Shown here: in pieces, positions 25,463 through 34,323 of the stretch
How positions within the stretch are numbered: position 1 is the stretch's first letter
Layout of the letters: each line of letters opens with the position of its first letter
The notes under the pieces: model-generated
The model's input: the letters and a program-made list of their open reading frames with translations, nothing else
Told to the model about the DNA's origin: nothing
The model's database searches: none
Source of the DNA: a virus
Strand: one strand, 5' to 3'
IMG/VR virus record: IMGVR_UViG_3300012928_000003
Span: 1 to 64,000 of that record
DNA: 64,000 bases
Position numbers and translations under genes: made by a program

Positions 25463-25807
25463 ATGTTAGATAGAAACGAAAAAAGAGATATTTTACTAAA
25501 CAATCATGAATATTATCATAAGAAATTGGAAGAGAGAGGTATTAGGTCATTTAAGCATTATTCAAAAATGAAGATATCAAACATCACACCCGAGGACATG
25601 AAAAATTTAACAATAATAGACCACATATATTCCACCGGTGATTCTTTGGCTAAGATAGCGTATAAATATTATGGAGATGTAAGGTATTGGTGGATCTTAG
25701 CTGCTTTCAATAAAAAACCAATTGACAATTTGATTAAATTGGGGGATACTATACACATCCCGATGCCCCTTGAGGAAGCATATTACCTTATAAATAGAGA
25801 TGAGTGA
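25463..25807 (+). CDS. Baseplate wedge protein with LysM domain, gp53-like
   Basis: A 114-residue protein that starts 3 bp after the previous gene. The C-terminal half is a LysM-like domain: IYSTGDSLAKIAYKYYGDVR, then WWILAAFN and LGDTIHIPMP. T4 gp53 and relatives carry this domain in the baseplate wedge; in other contractile systems a similar LysM protein joins hub and wedge. It overlaps the next gene by 8 bp. Confidence 0.8.
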   Translation: MLDRNEKRDILLNNHEYYHKKLEERGIRSFKHYSKMKISNITPEDMKNLTIIDHIYSTGDSLAKIAYKYYGDVRYWWILAAFNKKPIDNLIKLGDTIHIPMPLEEAYYLINRDE

Positions 25808-28139
25808 TATAAACAACAGAGCCTTCAACGAGCAAGCATATTTGTTATATTATTGGTTCTATAAACAAAAAGGAAATTTAAGAAGACTGCAAAAATCCGG
25901 AGATTTCGGTAGTAAAATCAATGGTGCAAAACTAAAAGGATCTGCAAGCGTTCATAGAGTGGTAGGGAACTACAACGCATCAAATTTTATGCCTAAGGTT
26001 CTTAAGAAAACAAAAGCAGATCTTTACAGAAACTTTTTCGATCTAGAAACAAAAAAGATATCAGCTTTGGTACCATATGTAAAGCTATATAAAGTTCTAA
26101 ATAAAAAAAATACACCATTTTATTTTCCAACCGCTGCAGAAAGGACAGATATCTATTCAATGTTGCAGCCTGGAGCTTCCTTAGGTGGCGTAGGTATACA
26201 AAGTTTTTCTATGGATTTTCAAGGAAAAGACTCATTCATGAGAGATAAGAATATAGTGTGTAAACTGTCAATATTTTTAGACTCTATAGAAATACTATTT
26301 AGAGATCCTCCTACCGGCTTTGCACCGCTGGCCGAATTGATTACAATCTCAAGAAATAAATATACACCCCTGAAAGAGGGCCTATCAAAACAAGTATCTT
26401 CGGAGCAAGTAAACCGGGCTTCGTCCCACGAGATCGCGGCTGATATTGGTTACTCGATTGATGATACTTCTGACTTGTTTGATATGGAGGAGCGCCGCGC
26501 CATTAGAAATACTAACTTGTTTTTGAGAATGACACTTACAGACCACTCTATCGACGTGCGCCCTGACGGTACCGCGGTCATAAACGCTTCTTATATCGGC
26601 CGCGCATCCGGAGTATTGCAGAGTTCCACATTTAACAGTCTCTTACAATCACCGGACTTTTTATCTTTGTCTTCAATCTTATCAGATCAAAAAGAGAAAA
26701 TAATCCTGCAGGTGAATTCTGAAAAAAAGAAAAAAATGCAACAAAATTTGCAGGCACTAATCAGGACAAATACATCAGCAAGGCTTAGGAACTTGTTTGC
26801 GTATTTAGATGGAGACCTGACTAAAGAAGAGGATTTGAATTCATCTAGAATACATTCACTTAGGGTTAGCTCCGGAGATGTTCAAGATTATTTTGAGTTA
26901 GTAAACAGTGCTGCGCGCTCAAGCGGCCCGGGCGGCGCCGAGTTGTCGTCGTCAGAATCTAAAAGGTCAAAGCCAGGAGAAGACGCCCCGGTAGGTTCTT
27001 CTGATTTAGACAAGAAAGCAGACGTGACAAGTGACTTGAAGAAAACAGCAGCAGTTTATCAGGGGATAACAGTTAATTATGTTTATTTAGGTGATTTTGT
27101 GGAATCCTTTTTATTCAATGCAAGGAAAAATATAGTAGACGCAATAACCCTCATAGAGGAAGATCCAGTTCTGCATAGAAACAAGAAGACTGAAAAAATA
27201 AAACTGCTAGCAGACTCTCTTATAGACCTTCAGTCTTTTAAAGTGTTATTTGGTGAGATTGCAATACCACTTTCGGAAAGGTCAACAACATCAGTTAACC
27301 TAGCAGATGTTCCGGTTAGCCTTTCACTGATTCAGAAATATTTTTTCAACAGAATCCAGCAGGAACACACCATAAAGTATACTGTGAATAATTTTTTAGA
27401 TGATTTGGTGGCCAAAATATACCCAATGTTGTTGAAGGAGCACCTCTACAAAGATGCTCAAAACTTGCAAGTGAAATCAACAGTGAAAAGTATGGTAGTA
27501 ACAGGTGAAAGTACACCGAAACTTGCCCACAACAACACTAATATCAATATCAAATCTTTACCTGATTTCTTAAAGAGAAGAAATTCGCTGAGAAGTTCAT
27601 CAGATGATATAGATTTTTTATTCATTTACGCTGAGCCTTCTCCAGATAGTTCAGTCGGTCTAGAAGGTAAATTACCGGAAGATATTAAGAACGGCGTTTA
27701 CCACATACACTTAAGCAAAGACCGCGGCCTTTTAAAGGGTATATCTTTTTCACAAGTTAATCAGAAGTACAGAAAAGAAGCACTAATGCTGGAATCTGTA
27801 TCTTTATATGACGAATTGAAGATGCCATATAACGCACAAATAACTATGTTTGGAAACAATCTGTTCTTACCAGGATCAACAATATATATTAATCCATCTT
27901 CAATAGGTTTTGGAGATCCGAGAAACCGACGCTCAGCCGCGGCCCGTCTTGGCCTGGGAGGCTACTATGTAGTCACAAGTGTTTCTACAACCTACTCTGG
28001 AGGAAAACTAGAGACAAGTCTAAATGCAATATTCAATTCTTGGGCCGATTCTGATAAATCTATGACTCCAACGTCAACCATGTTTGCGGACGCTGGAATT
28101 TATGATAGGGCTATTGATAAATACGGAGGCAAGTTGTAA
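25800..28139 (+). CDS. Large baseplate hub-type protein
   Basis: A 779-residue protein in the baseplate cluster, overlapping genes on both sides. The C-terminal domain has ITMFGNNLFLPGSTIYINP and LGGYYVVTSVSTTYSGGKLE, a pattern I associate with hub proteins (gp27/gpD-type folds) in marine T4-like phages. The middle (residues about 375-410) is low-complexity Ser/Gly/Lys. The lysozyme-type motif of T4 gp5 is not seen. A hub or inner-wedge role is likely, but the exact equivalent is not identified. Confidence 0.6.
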   Translation: MSDINNRAFNEQAYLLYYWFYKQKGNLRRLQKSGDFGSKINGAKLKGSASVHRVVGNYNASNFMPKVLKKTKADLYRNFFDLETKKISALVPYVKLYKVLNKKNTPFYFPTAAERTDIYSMLQPGASLGGVGIQSFSMDFQGKDSFMRDKNIVCKLSIFLDSIEILFRDPPTGFAPLAELITISRNKYTPLKEGLSKQVSSEQVNRASSHEIAADIGYSIDDTSDLFDMEERRAIRNTNLFLRMTLTDHSIDVRPDGTAVINASYIGRASGVLQSSTFNSLLQSPDFLSLSSILSDQKEKIILQVNSEKKKKMQQNLQALIRTNTSARLRNLFAYLDGDLTKEEDLNSSRIHSLRVSSGDVQDYFELVNSAARSSGPGGAELSSSESKRSKPGEDAPVGSSDLDKKADVTSDLKKTAAVYQGITVNYVYLGDFVESFLFNARKNIVDAITLIEEDPVLHRNKKTEKIKLLADSLIDLQSFKVLFGEIAIPLSERSTTSVNLADVPVSLSLIQKYFFNRIQQEHTIKYTVNNFLDDLVAKIYPMLLKEHLYKDAQNLQVKSTVKSMVVTGESTPKLAHNNTNINIKSLPDFLKRRNSLRSSSDDIDFLFIYAEPSPDSSVGLEGKLPEDIKNGVYHIHLSKDRGLLKGISFSQVNQKYRKEALMLESVSLYDELKMPYNAQITMFGNNLFLPGSTIYINPSSIGFGDPRNRRSAAARLGLGGYYVVTSVSTTYSGGKLETSLNAIFNSWADSDKSMTPTSTMFADAGIYDRAIDKYGGKL

Positions 28140-29209
28140 TGTATAAAGGGGGCGAGACTAAGACTTTAAAAGAAGAATACAAAGAAAGAAGTAAATATAA
28201 ACTTGGAGCTACATCTCAATATAAAAATAAGGTTATAGATACTTGGCATCGATACCCAAATTATGGCTTCTTTAATAGCAAATATGAGGTGGTTACTCCA
28301 AACGTAGGAGATAATTACGAAAACTTAGTTCAGTTTGGAGATTATGCAGACCCCTCTCAGCGCGCTTTGCCTTTTGTTGTCACTGCATTCGATGAATTGA
28401 GAGCAGTTATTTTAGAGCGAGCCCAGGCCCCAGGTTTTTCTATACCAAGTTACTTTGGAGACTTTTCTCCAAAAAAATCATATGAAAATTTTCAAACAAA
28501 GTATAATCAATATTTTCAAAGTACAGTGTCAAAGTTCGAAAAAGCATCCGCATCTGACCCGGAAAGCTTTTTACAAGAAATTGTAGTAAATGCGAATGTT
28601 TTTCCAATGACTCAGAGTGGTTTTGCGCTTTCTCGACACTGTCCCATTTCTACAACTGGCTTGGCTATTGAGCTTGCGACCTTATCTCATGACATTGATT
28701 CTATAAAAGGGGAACTTATCAATAAGGAAAATTATTCTTGTTTTGTTGAAGATGCTTATGCACTTGGCTTTTATGTGGATAAGAACAATCCGTGGAGACT
28801 GATAGCTAATATGAACTCTCAGGCTATGCAATCTAGAATAGAGCTTCACCGTCCCGGAACATCTGCAGAGAACATATTGCAGAGACTTTTCCACAGGAAA
28901 GTTCACTTTGAAGATATACAGAGTATTTACAAGCTTTTTTTGAGATTTAACTTGACAAGTGAGCAGATTTTATCTTATACTATAAAGGTAAGAATGGCAG
29001 AAATAGGCATGCCCTTGGATATGTATACAAAAATAAACGAAGAAGTGCAAAATATATTTAAAATATATTCGCCAAACTATCCCTCTGATCCGTTCAAGGG
29101 TTCTGCGTCCATATTAGCCAATTACTGTTCTGAATTTTTAAAAGAAATATACGAAAAAAAGGCGCGCATAGATTCCCACATGAGAACAAGAATAAAGGAT
29201 ATTTTGTGA
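28139..29209 (+). CDS. Probable virion structural protein, unrecognised
   Basis: A 356-residue protein that starts on the last base of the previous stop codon (TAATG). It is rich in Phe, Tyr, Asn and Ser, with a helical C-terminal half. It has no signal peptide, membrane segment or enzyme motif. It closes the virion block and overlaps the DNA polymerase gene by 4 bp. A baseplate or tail-associated role is inferred from position only. Confidence 0.55.
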   Translation: MYKGGETKTLKEEYKERSKYKLGATSQYKNKVIDTWHRYPNYGFFNSKYEVVTPNVGDNYENLVQFGDYADPSQRALPFVVTAFDELRAVILERAQAPGFSIPSYFGDFSPKKSYENFQTKYNQYFQSTVSKFEKASASDPESFLQEIVVNANVFPMTQSGFALSRHCPISTTGLAIELATLSHDIDSIKGELINKENYSCFVEDAYALGFYVDKNNPWRLIANMNSQAMQSRIELHRPGTSAENILQRLFHRKVHFEDIQSIYKLFLRFNLTSEQILSYTIKVRMAEIGMPLDMYTKINEEVQNIFKIYSPNYPSDPFKGSASILANYCSEFLKEIYEKKARIDSHMRTRIKDIL

Positions 29210-30336
29210 TCTTACAAACTTTGGATATAAAAGACAACTGCCGCGGCATTTTCCACAATAATGAGTTTCTTTTTGAGAACACAAAGCGCATTGCTCATGA
29301 TTATGATGTGGCGTGGAAGCACTCTCCAATGCTAGAGGACGAGAACTTTCGCTATCTTTACCTTTCTTTAAAGGACGAGGATCTATCCCCTTACTGTTCC
29401 GACCCGGACCTTTTCTTGGCGTATAAGAGAAAAATGGAATCACACCGCAAAGCCGCGATTACTGCAAAGGTCAGTTTGCAAGAGCAGTGTTTTTATGACC
29501 TATTGCCTGAGCATCAACTTTTAAACTGGTTTACAATAAAGCAGCAAGCACTAGAGAATCTTAATAAAGCAATCGAAAAGCAAAGTGACTATGATATATT
29601 ACACAAAATTCATGTATTAACCACCAACATTGCACAACAAAATATACATTTTGGAACAAAGATTGGAAGAGTTTTATATAATATTTTTGGATCTGCAACC
29701 GGTAGGTTAACCACTATGAAAACTTCAGTGCCAGTTCTCACTTTAAAGAAAGAACAGAGGGAACTACTAAAGCCACAGAACGATGCTTTCGTTGAGCTTG
29801 ATTTAAACGCCGCAGAGATAAGAATGATGATGGCCCTTTCAGGTAGAGAACAACCTCAGGGTGATATCCATGAGTGGGTAGTGGAGAATGTGTTTGATGG
29901 TCAAATCGAACGCTCAAAAGCCAAGGTGGAGTTATTCGCTTGGCTGTATAATCCTTCGAACTCGAAAAGTCGATTCGACAAATTTTTTTCGCGGCAAATT
30001 TTTCGAGATTTTTACTTTTCTGAAGACAGGATACTGACAACCCCATTTGGCAGGAATCTAGTAGTGGAGGAGAGAAAGGCGCAGAATTACTTACTACAAT
30101 CCACTACGTCAGATCAAGTGCTTGAAAATGCCTACAAGATTCAAAAAATGTTAAAGGGCAAAAAATCTACTATAGCATTTACACTCCATGATTCGATTAT
30201 ACTTGACATGTCCCAAGAAGATGTTATAATGTTACGAGACATAAAATCACAATTTGAAAAAACCAGATGGGGTGATTTCGCTAGTACGTGCAAAATTGGA
30301 AAAACATTTGCAAATCTAAAGGAGTTGAAACTTTGA
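29206..30336 (+). CDS. Miniature family A (Pol I-like) DNA polymerase
   Basis: A 376-residue protein starting at GTG 29206 (GTGA overlap, AAAGGA upstream). Family A landmarks are in order: LPEHQ (thumb), FGSATGRLTT (TATGRLSS type), motif A VELDLNAAEIRMM with the catalytic Asp, GDIHEWV, motif B reduced to RSKAKVELFAWLY, then TPFGR and motif C FTLHDSIILDM. There is no 3'-5' or 5'-3' exonuclease domain and the finger region is very short. E. coli Klenow is about 600 residues. The normal Gly residues of the O-helix (FGxxYG) are replaced, so activity is uncertain. A DnaE-type replicase lies 14 kb downstream, suggesting a repair or gap-filling role. Confidence 0.8.
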   Translation: MILQTLDIKDNCRGIFHNNEFLFENTKRIAHDYDVAWKHSPMLEDENFRYLYLSLKDEDLSPYCSDPDLFLAYKRKMESHRKAAITAKVSLQEQCFYDLLPEHQLLNWFTIKQQALENLNKAIEKQSDYDILHKIHVLTTNIAQQNIHFGTKIGRVLYNIFGSATGRLTTMKTSVPVLTLKKEQRELLKPQNDAFVELDLNAAEIRMMMALSGREQPQGDIHEWVVENVFDGQIERSKAKVELFAWLYNPSNSKSRFDKFFSRQIFRDFYFSEDRILTTPFGRNLVVEERKAQNYLLQSTTSDQVLENAYKIQKMLKGKKSTIAFTLHDSIILDMSQEDVIMLRDIKSQFEKTRWGDFASTCKIGKTFANLKELKL

Positions 30337-31190
30337 AGACTGTCTTAGGAATCGGTAATGCAGGTTGCAATGTGGTAGAGCAGCTTTCTGAGCATTCAGT
30401 GTACGAATGTTACTATATTTCGAACGAAATAGAGAAAACGTCAAAGTTCAGGTTTGCTTTGCCCGAACTACCTGGACCGGAAGAGTATGAATCCATGGAT
30501 ATGAACAAAATCCATAAATGGCTTGGTAAGATTAACAGCAAGTGCACTGTTTTCTTATGTGGAGGGTCAGATTCTACAGGTATAACCCTCCGTGCCTTGG
30601 AGACCTTACATCAAAAAGGCGTAAAAATGGAAATTGTGTATTTTATACCAGAAATAGAGGTGCTTTCTGAGACCAAGGTTCTTCATGAGCGCGCCGTTAG
30701 GGGTGTTTTGCAAAATTTTGCACGTAGTGGATTATTTGAGAAAATCTGTATTGTTTCAAATATCGAACTGGAAGCGATGGCCGGTTCCACAAACGTTTTC
30801 GACTACTATAAACAAATAAATCATGTATTTACGAGTACATACTATATGATGGATGTGTTCAAAAACACAAAGCCGATTACATCAACCTTTAAAAGACCAA
30901 AAGAGTCCTGCAGAGTAACTACCATTGGGCTAGGTTCAATAGAAAATACTGAAAGATTGTTTTTCCCTCTTGAAAACGAAGTAGAGATGGTGTATTATTA
31001 TGGTATAAACGAAAACAGATTACGGACAGAAGAAAACTTGTTTAGAACAATTACCAACAATGTAAAAAGCAAAATTACAGAAGAAAGAAAAGTAAGTTTT
31101 GGTATTTACCCAACACAATACGAAAATGACTATATTTACGTAGAATATTTTTCTCCAAAAATTCAACAAATAGTTGTTGACAAAGAATAA
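30333..31190 (+). CDS. Divergent tubulin/FtsZ-like protein
   Basis: A 285-residue protein from TTG 30333 (TTGA overlap with the polymerase stop, AAGGAG upstream); a longer in-frame start at 30288 is less likely. LGIGNAGCNVVEQL matches the first nucleotide-binding loop of FtsZ, CGGSDSTGITLRALE takes the place of the GGGTGTG tubulin signature, and the following VYFIPEI, ERAVRGVLQNF and KICIVSN fit the next FtsZ strands and helices in order. The catalytic NxDxxD loop was not found, so GTP hydrolysis may be lost. It lies between polymerase and single-strand binding protein genes. A cytoskeletal or positioning role is inference; a Rossmann-type protein is the alternative. Confidence 0.6.
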   Translation: MKTVLGIGNAGCNVVEQLSEHSVYECYYISNEIEKTSKFRFALPELPGPEEYESMDMNKIHKWLGKINSKCTVFLCGGSDSTGITLRALETLHQKGVKMEIVYFIPEIEVLSETKVLHERAVRGVLQNFARSGLFEKICIVSNIELEAMAGSTNVFDYYKQINHVFTSTYYMMDVFKNTKPITSTFKRPKESCRVTTIGLGSIENTERLFFPLENEVEMVYYYGINENRLRTEENLFRTITNNVKSKITEERKVSFGIYPTQYENDYIYVEYFSPKIQQIVVDKE

Positions 31191-31215
31191 CAAATAAGAT
31201 ATTATATAAACAGTT

Positions 31216-31246
31216 GGTCAGGATATTTGCTGACCTGCTATAGCCA
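31216..31246 (+). promoter_or_regulatory. Hairpin and extended -10 in the ssb leader
   Basis: GGTCAG (31216-31221) and CTGACC (31230-31235) form a perfect 6-bp stem. TGCTATAG (31236-31243) resembles an extended -10. An unstructured A-rich stretch and AGGAGG follow before the ATG at 31289. Operator, promoter and translational autoregulation are all possible. Confidence 0.45.
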
Positions 31247-31288
31247 AGAGTGTGCAAAAAAACGACAAACCAATAGGAGGTATTAATT

Positions 31289-32035
31289 ATGGCACTTAAT
31301 TTAGACGCAATGAAGGCGAAGCTAGATAAACTAAACGGAAAGGGAGAGGGGGGAAAGAAAAACTTCTGGCGTCCTGAAGATGGAGAAAGTAATATTCGTA
31401 TTGTTTCGACACCAGACGGTGATCCCTTCAAGGAGCGCTTCTTTCACTATGGTATCGGGGGCCAATCATTCCTTTGTCCAAAGAGAAATTTTGGCGATGA
31501 CTGCCCTGTGTGCAATTTTGCAAATAAGTTGTGGAATGAAGGAACAGAAGAAAGCAAGAAGCAAGCAAAAGAAATGTTCGCGAAGCAGCGCTTCTTTTCA
31601 CCTGTTCTTGTTCGCGGCGAAGAAAGCGAGGGCATTCGAGTTTGGGGGTACGGTAAGATGGCCTATGAAAAACTTCTTACAATCGTCCTAGATCCGGATT
31701 ATGGAGATATTACAGACCCAGAAACAGGAAACGATCTGAAGCTTATGTATGGCAAATTGCCAGGAGCCAGTTTCCCACGAACAGATATTCGACCTCGTCC
31801 TAGAAAGACTGTTCTATGTGATGACGCAGTTGGAGGAGAGGAAAGGTGTGCAGAACTACTAGAAACAATTCCCAACTTTGACGATATTTTTGAGAGAAAG
31901 AGTACTGAGGAGGTGCAGTCAATCCTCGACCAGTTTATGACGGGTGATACTGGTAATCAAGAAGTTGAAAAGTTTGGGAATAATACAGAGACAGACTCTG
32001 TTGAGGCCGCCTTTAGCGACCTGTTAAGTCAGTAG
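31289..32035 (+). CDS. Single-stranded DNA-binding protein, gp32-like
   Basis: A 248-residue protein with an AGGAGG site. The N-terminus is basic (KLDKLNGKGEGGKKNFW), and the core has NIRIVSTPDGDPF and a Cys cluster FLCPKRNFGDDCPVCNF resembling the zinc site of T4 gp32. RVWGYGKMAYEKLL follows, and the C-terminus is acidic, as is usual for recruitment of partner proteins. It precedes uvsX, as expected for a recombination-dependent replication set. The leader hairpin may allow autoregulation as known for T4 gene 32. Confidence 0.88.
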   Translation: MALNLDAMKAKLDKLNGKGEGGKKNFWRPEDGESNIRIVSTPDGDPFKERFFHYGIGGQSFLCPKRNFGDDCPVCNFANKLWNEGTEESKKQAKEMFAKQRFFSPVLVRGEESEGIRVWGYGKMAYEKLLTIVLDPDYGDITDPETGNDLKLMYGKLPGASFPRTDIRPRPRKTVLCDDAVGGEERCAELLETIPNFDDIFERKSTEEVQSILDQFMTGDTGNQEVEKFGNNTETDSVEAAFSDLLSQ

Positions 32036-32042
32036 GTAGGTC

Positions 32043-33170
32043 ATGGCCAAAATAACCAAACTAAAAAAGGGAGCCCTTGATATATCAGCGATCAAGGGCA
32101 TCATAAATAAAAAAGCGGGTAGAGAGGTTGCCCACTCATTGACTGACAACAACCCAACAGAGGTTAATGAATGGATCCCTACTGGCTCAAAATGGCTTGA
32201 TGCCATCATCTGTAAGGGCAGACACGCTGGCATCCCTGTAGGTAAAATCTCAGAGATCGCCGGTCTTCCTGGTACTGGGAAGTCGTTTTTGGCTGCCCAA
32301 ATTGCCGGCAACGCTCAAAAGATGGGTATCGACGTGGTGTACTTTGATTCAGAGTCTGCTATCGACCCTTCTTTCATGGAGCGCGCCGGCTGCGACTTGG
32401 ATAGGCTAATGTACGTCCAAGCAGCATCTGTTGAGTTTGTCCTAGAAACCATCGAAGAGCTACTAGCTACTGGCAACAAGTGGCTTTTCATTTGGGACTC
32501 TTTGGCGCTTACTCCGTCGATTTCTGATGTTGAAGGTGACTTCAATCCTCAGTCATCTATGGCTGTAAAGCCGAGAATCCTGGCCAAGGGAATGTCTAAG
32601 TTAACTATCCCTATCGCTGATGCGAACGCTACCTTTCTAGTTCTCAATCAGTTGAAGACTAACCTAGGAGCAAGAACACCAGCGCAGGCAATGACTGAAC
32701 CATACACGACCCCAGGAGGAAAGGCCATGATCTATGCCTATTCTCTTCGTGTATGGCTCACTGCAAGAAAAGCCAAAGCTAGTTTCATCGTTGATGACAA
32801 TGGTTTCCGCATTGGATCTGAAGTGAAGGTAAAGCTGGAAAAGTCTCGTTTTGGGACTCACGGCCGAACCTGTAACTTCAAGATCCTGTGGGGTGATGAT
32901 GCCGTTGGTGTCCAAGATGAAGAAAGCTGGTTCGATGCAATCCAAATCTCTGAAAGACTTGAGCAGTCTGGTGCATGGTTTACGCTAATCCACAATGATG
33001 GATCTAAGGAAAAGTTCCAGCGCAAGCAATGGGTTACTAAACTTGAGAGTGAAAAATTCAGAGAAAGTGTCTTGACTATTATTGAAGAAGATGTTATTAT
33101 GAAGTTCAAGAATAGAGAAGGCAAAGCAGACGACTTCTATGACGCGGACGATGTTCCGCCGACAGAATAG
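32043..33170 (+). CDS. uvsX: RecA-family recombinase, UvsX-like
   Basis: A 375-residue protein. Walker A GLPGTGKS is near residue 77, the strand WLFIWDSLA serves as Walker B, and DNA-binding loop regions lie around FNPQSSMAVKPR and TPGGKAMIYAYSLRVWL. Length fits T4 UvsX (391) and RecA (about 350). It forms filaments on single-stranded DNA, and strand exchange starts recombination-dependent replication in T4-like phages. It is followed by a strong terminator, closing the unit polymerase - FtsZ-like - ssb - uvsX. Confidence 0.93.
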   Translation: MAKITKLKKGALDISAIKGIINKKAGREVAHSLTDNNPTEVNEWIPTGSKWLDAIICKGRHAGIPVGKISEIAGLPGTGKSFLAAQIAGNAQKMGIDVVYFDSESAIDPSFMERAGCDLDRLMYVQAASVEFVLETIEELLATGNKWLFIWDSLALTPSISDVEGDFNPQSSMAVKPRILAKGMSKLTIPIADANATFLVLNQLKTNLGARTPAQAMTEPYTTPGGKAMIYAYSLRVWLTARKAKASFIVDDNGFRIGSEVKVKLEKSRFGTHGRTCNFKILWGDDAVGVQDEESWFDAIQISERLEQSGAWFTLIHNDGSKEKFQRKQWVTKLESEKFRESVLTIIEEDVIMKFKNREGKADDFYDADDVPPTE

Positions 33171-33179
33171 TCACTTCAC

Positions 33180-33208
33180 AGCCCGGCTCTATGCCGGGCT
33201 TTTTTTTA
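33180..33208 (+). terminator. Rho-independent terminator after uvsX
   Basis: AGCCCGGC (33180-33187) and GCCGGGCT (33193-33200) form a perfect 8-bp GC-rich stem, followed by a run of eight T. Confidence 0.95.
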
Positions 33209-33226
33209 ACCTAAGGAGGAAATAAT

Positions 33227-33322
33227 ATGTTTGAAGGAATACTAAGTGATTCTGAATTTATCTATACCGCTGTCGGTATGTTAATTATCGGCCTAGCCCT
33301 ACATAAATGGAAGAGAAAATAA
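33227..33322 (+). CDS. 31-residue single-pass membrane peptide
   Basis: ATG 33227 has a perfect AAGGAGG at 33213-33219. The peptide ends with a hydrophobic segment (YTAVGMLIIGLALH) and basic WKRK, typical of a one-pass inner-membrane peptide. The gene fills the gap between the terminator and the exonuclease gene, with 1 bp to the next start. Its function is unknown. Confidence 0.65.
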   Translation: MFEGILSDSEFIYTAVGMLIIGLALHKWKRK

Positions 33323-33323
33323 A

Positions 33324-34286
33324 ATGAAAAGAATGATGATAGTAGACGCGTACAACCAGTTTATCCGCGGATATATAGTAGACCCTAGTAAAAACCCAAA
33401 CGGGTCTCCAATCGGTGGTATTCGCACTTTTATCAACATCTTTAACAAGCTAACAAGAGAGGTCAAGCCAGACCTCCTTGTTCTTGTGTGGGATGGCAAA
33501 GGTGGTAGCAAGAAACGTAGAGCTATGAACAAGTCTTACAAGGGCGGCCGCAAGCCACCTAGGACCAACTGGTCACAGGTTGGAATGGCCGATGAAGACG
33601 TTATGGATAACAAAGTCTGGCAGCAGATGAGGGTGATTGAATACTTCAATCAAACTCCGGTTATTCAGTTCATGGAACCACTTGTAGAAGCTGATGACGT
33701 TATTTCTTACGTCAAGAATAATCCTATGTTTTCAGAGTGGCAGAAAGTTATTGTATCCGCGGATAAAGATTTTATCCAACTTCTTGACGACAAGACTATT
33801 TTGCATAGACCTATTCAGAAAGAGTACCTCAACAAGAACAGTGTGGTGGAGAAGTTTGGCATCCATCCGCTTAACTTTGCATTAGCAAGGGCCATCGTAG
33901 GAGATTCTTCAGATAACCTGCCAGGTGTACCCCGCGTGGGTATGGAGACCGTCGCAAAAAGATTTTCTTTTCTGAAAGAGGAAACTACGTACTACTTATC
34001 TGATGTTATCACTGAATGTGAAAAGTCCGAGAACAAACAGAAAGTATACACAAATATTTTAGACAATGAGGAGTTAATAGAAAACAATTATGATATTATG
34101 CAGTTATCTTCGCCCATGCTATCTATTCAAGCCAAACAAGGGATTGACGATACGTTTGAGCAATATAAGCCCCACTACAATCAAACGGAAATAAGAAAAC
34201 TAATGCTCCAAGACGGAGTTTTGACTGTGACTACCACGGATTTGGAACAAAGATTTAACAATATTATCACTTCCTTTTCTGGATGA
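33324..34286 (+). CDS. 5'-3' exonuclease / flap nuclease, T4 RNase H-like
   Basis: A 320-residue protein. FEN-family motifs are present: MIVDAYNQFIRG at the N-terminus, VWDGKGGSKKR, VEADDVISY, SADKDFIQLL and the helix-3-turn-helix region GDSSDNLPGVPRVG. These enzymes remove RNA primers and 5' flaps during lagging-strand synthesis; T4 RNase H has 305 residues. The acidic metal ligands (Asp in VDAYN, VWDG, EADD, SADKD) are all visible. It lies between uvsX and the helicase in the replication block. Confidence 0.92.
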   Translation: MKRMMIVDAYNQFIRGYIVDPSKNPNGSPIGGIRTFINIFNKLTREVKPDLLVLVWDGKGGSKKRRAMNKSYKGGRKPPRTNWSQVGMADEDVMDNKVWQQMRVIEYFNQTPVIQFMEPLVEADDVISYVKNNPMFSEWQKVIVSADKDFIQLLDDKTILHRPIQKEYLNKNSVVEKFGIHPLNFALARAIVGDSSDNLPGVPRVGMETVAKRFSFLKEETTYYLSDVITECEKSENKQKVYTNILDNEELIENNYDIMQLSSPMLSIQAKQGIDDTFEQYKPHYNQTEIRKLMLQDGVLTVTTTDLEQRFNNIITSFSG

Positions 34287-34323
34287 TTTGTGATATAGTC
34301 ATATAAATATAAAAGGAAGATTA

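Noticed and set aside
30288-30332. Longer N-terminus for the FtsZ-like protein
   Set aside because: The extra 15 residues overlap the polymerase frame and would precede the first strand; TTG 30333 has AAGGAG and a stop-start overlap.
34302-34309. TATAAATA, exact T4 late box, upstream of the helicase gene
   Set aside because: It is the only plus-strand copy I noticed before a gene, in a very AT-rich spot before an early-type replication gene, so chance is likely.
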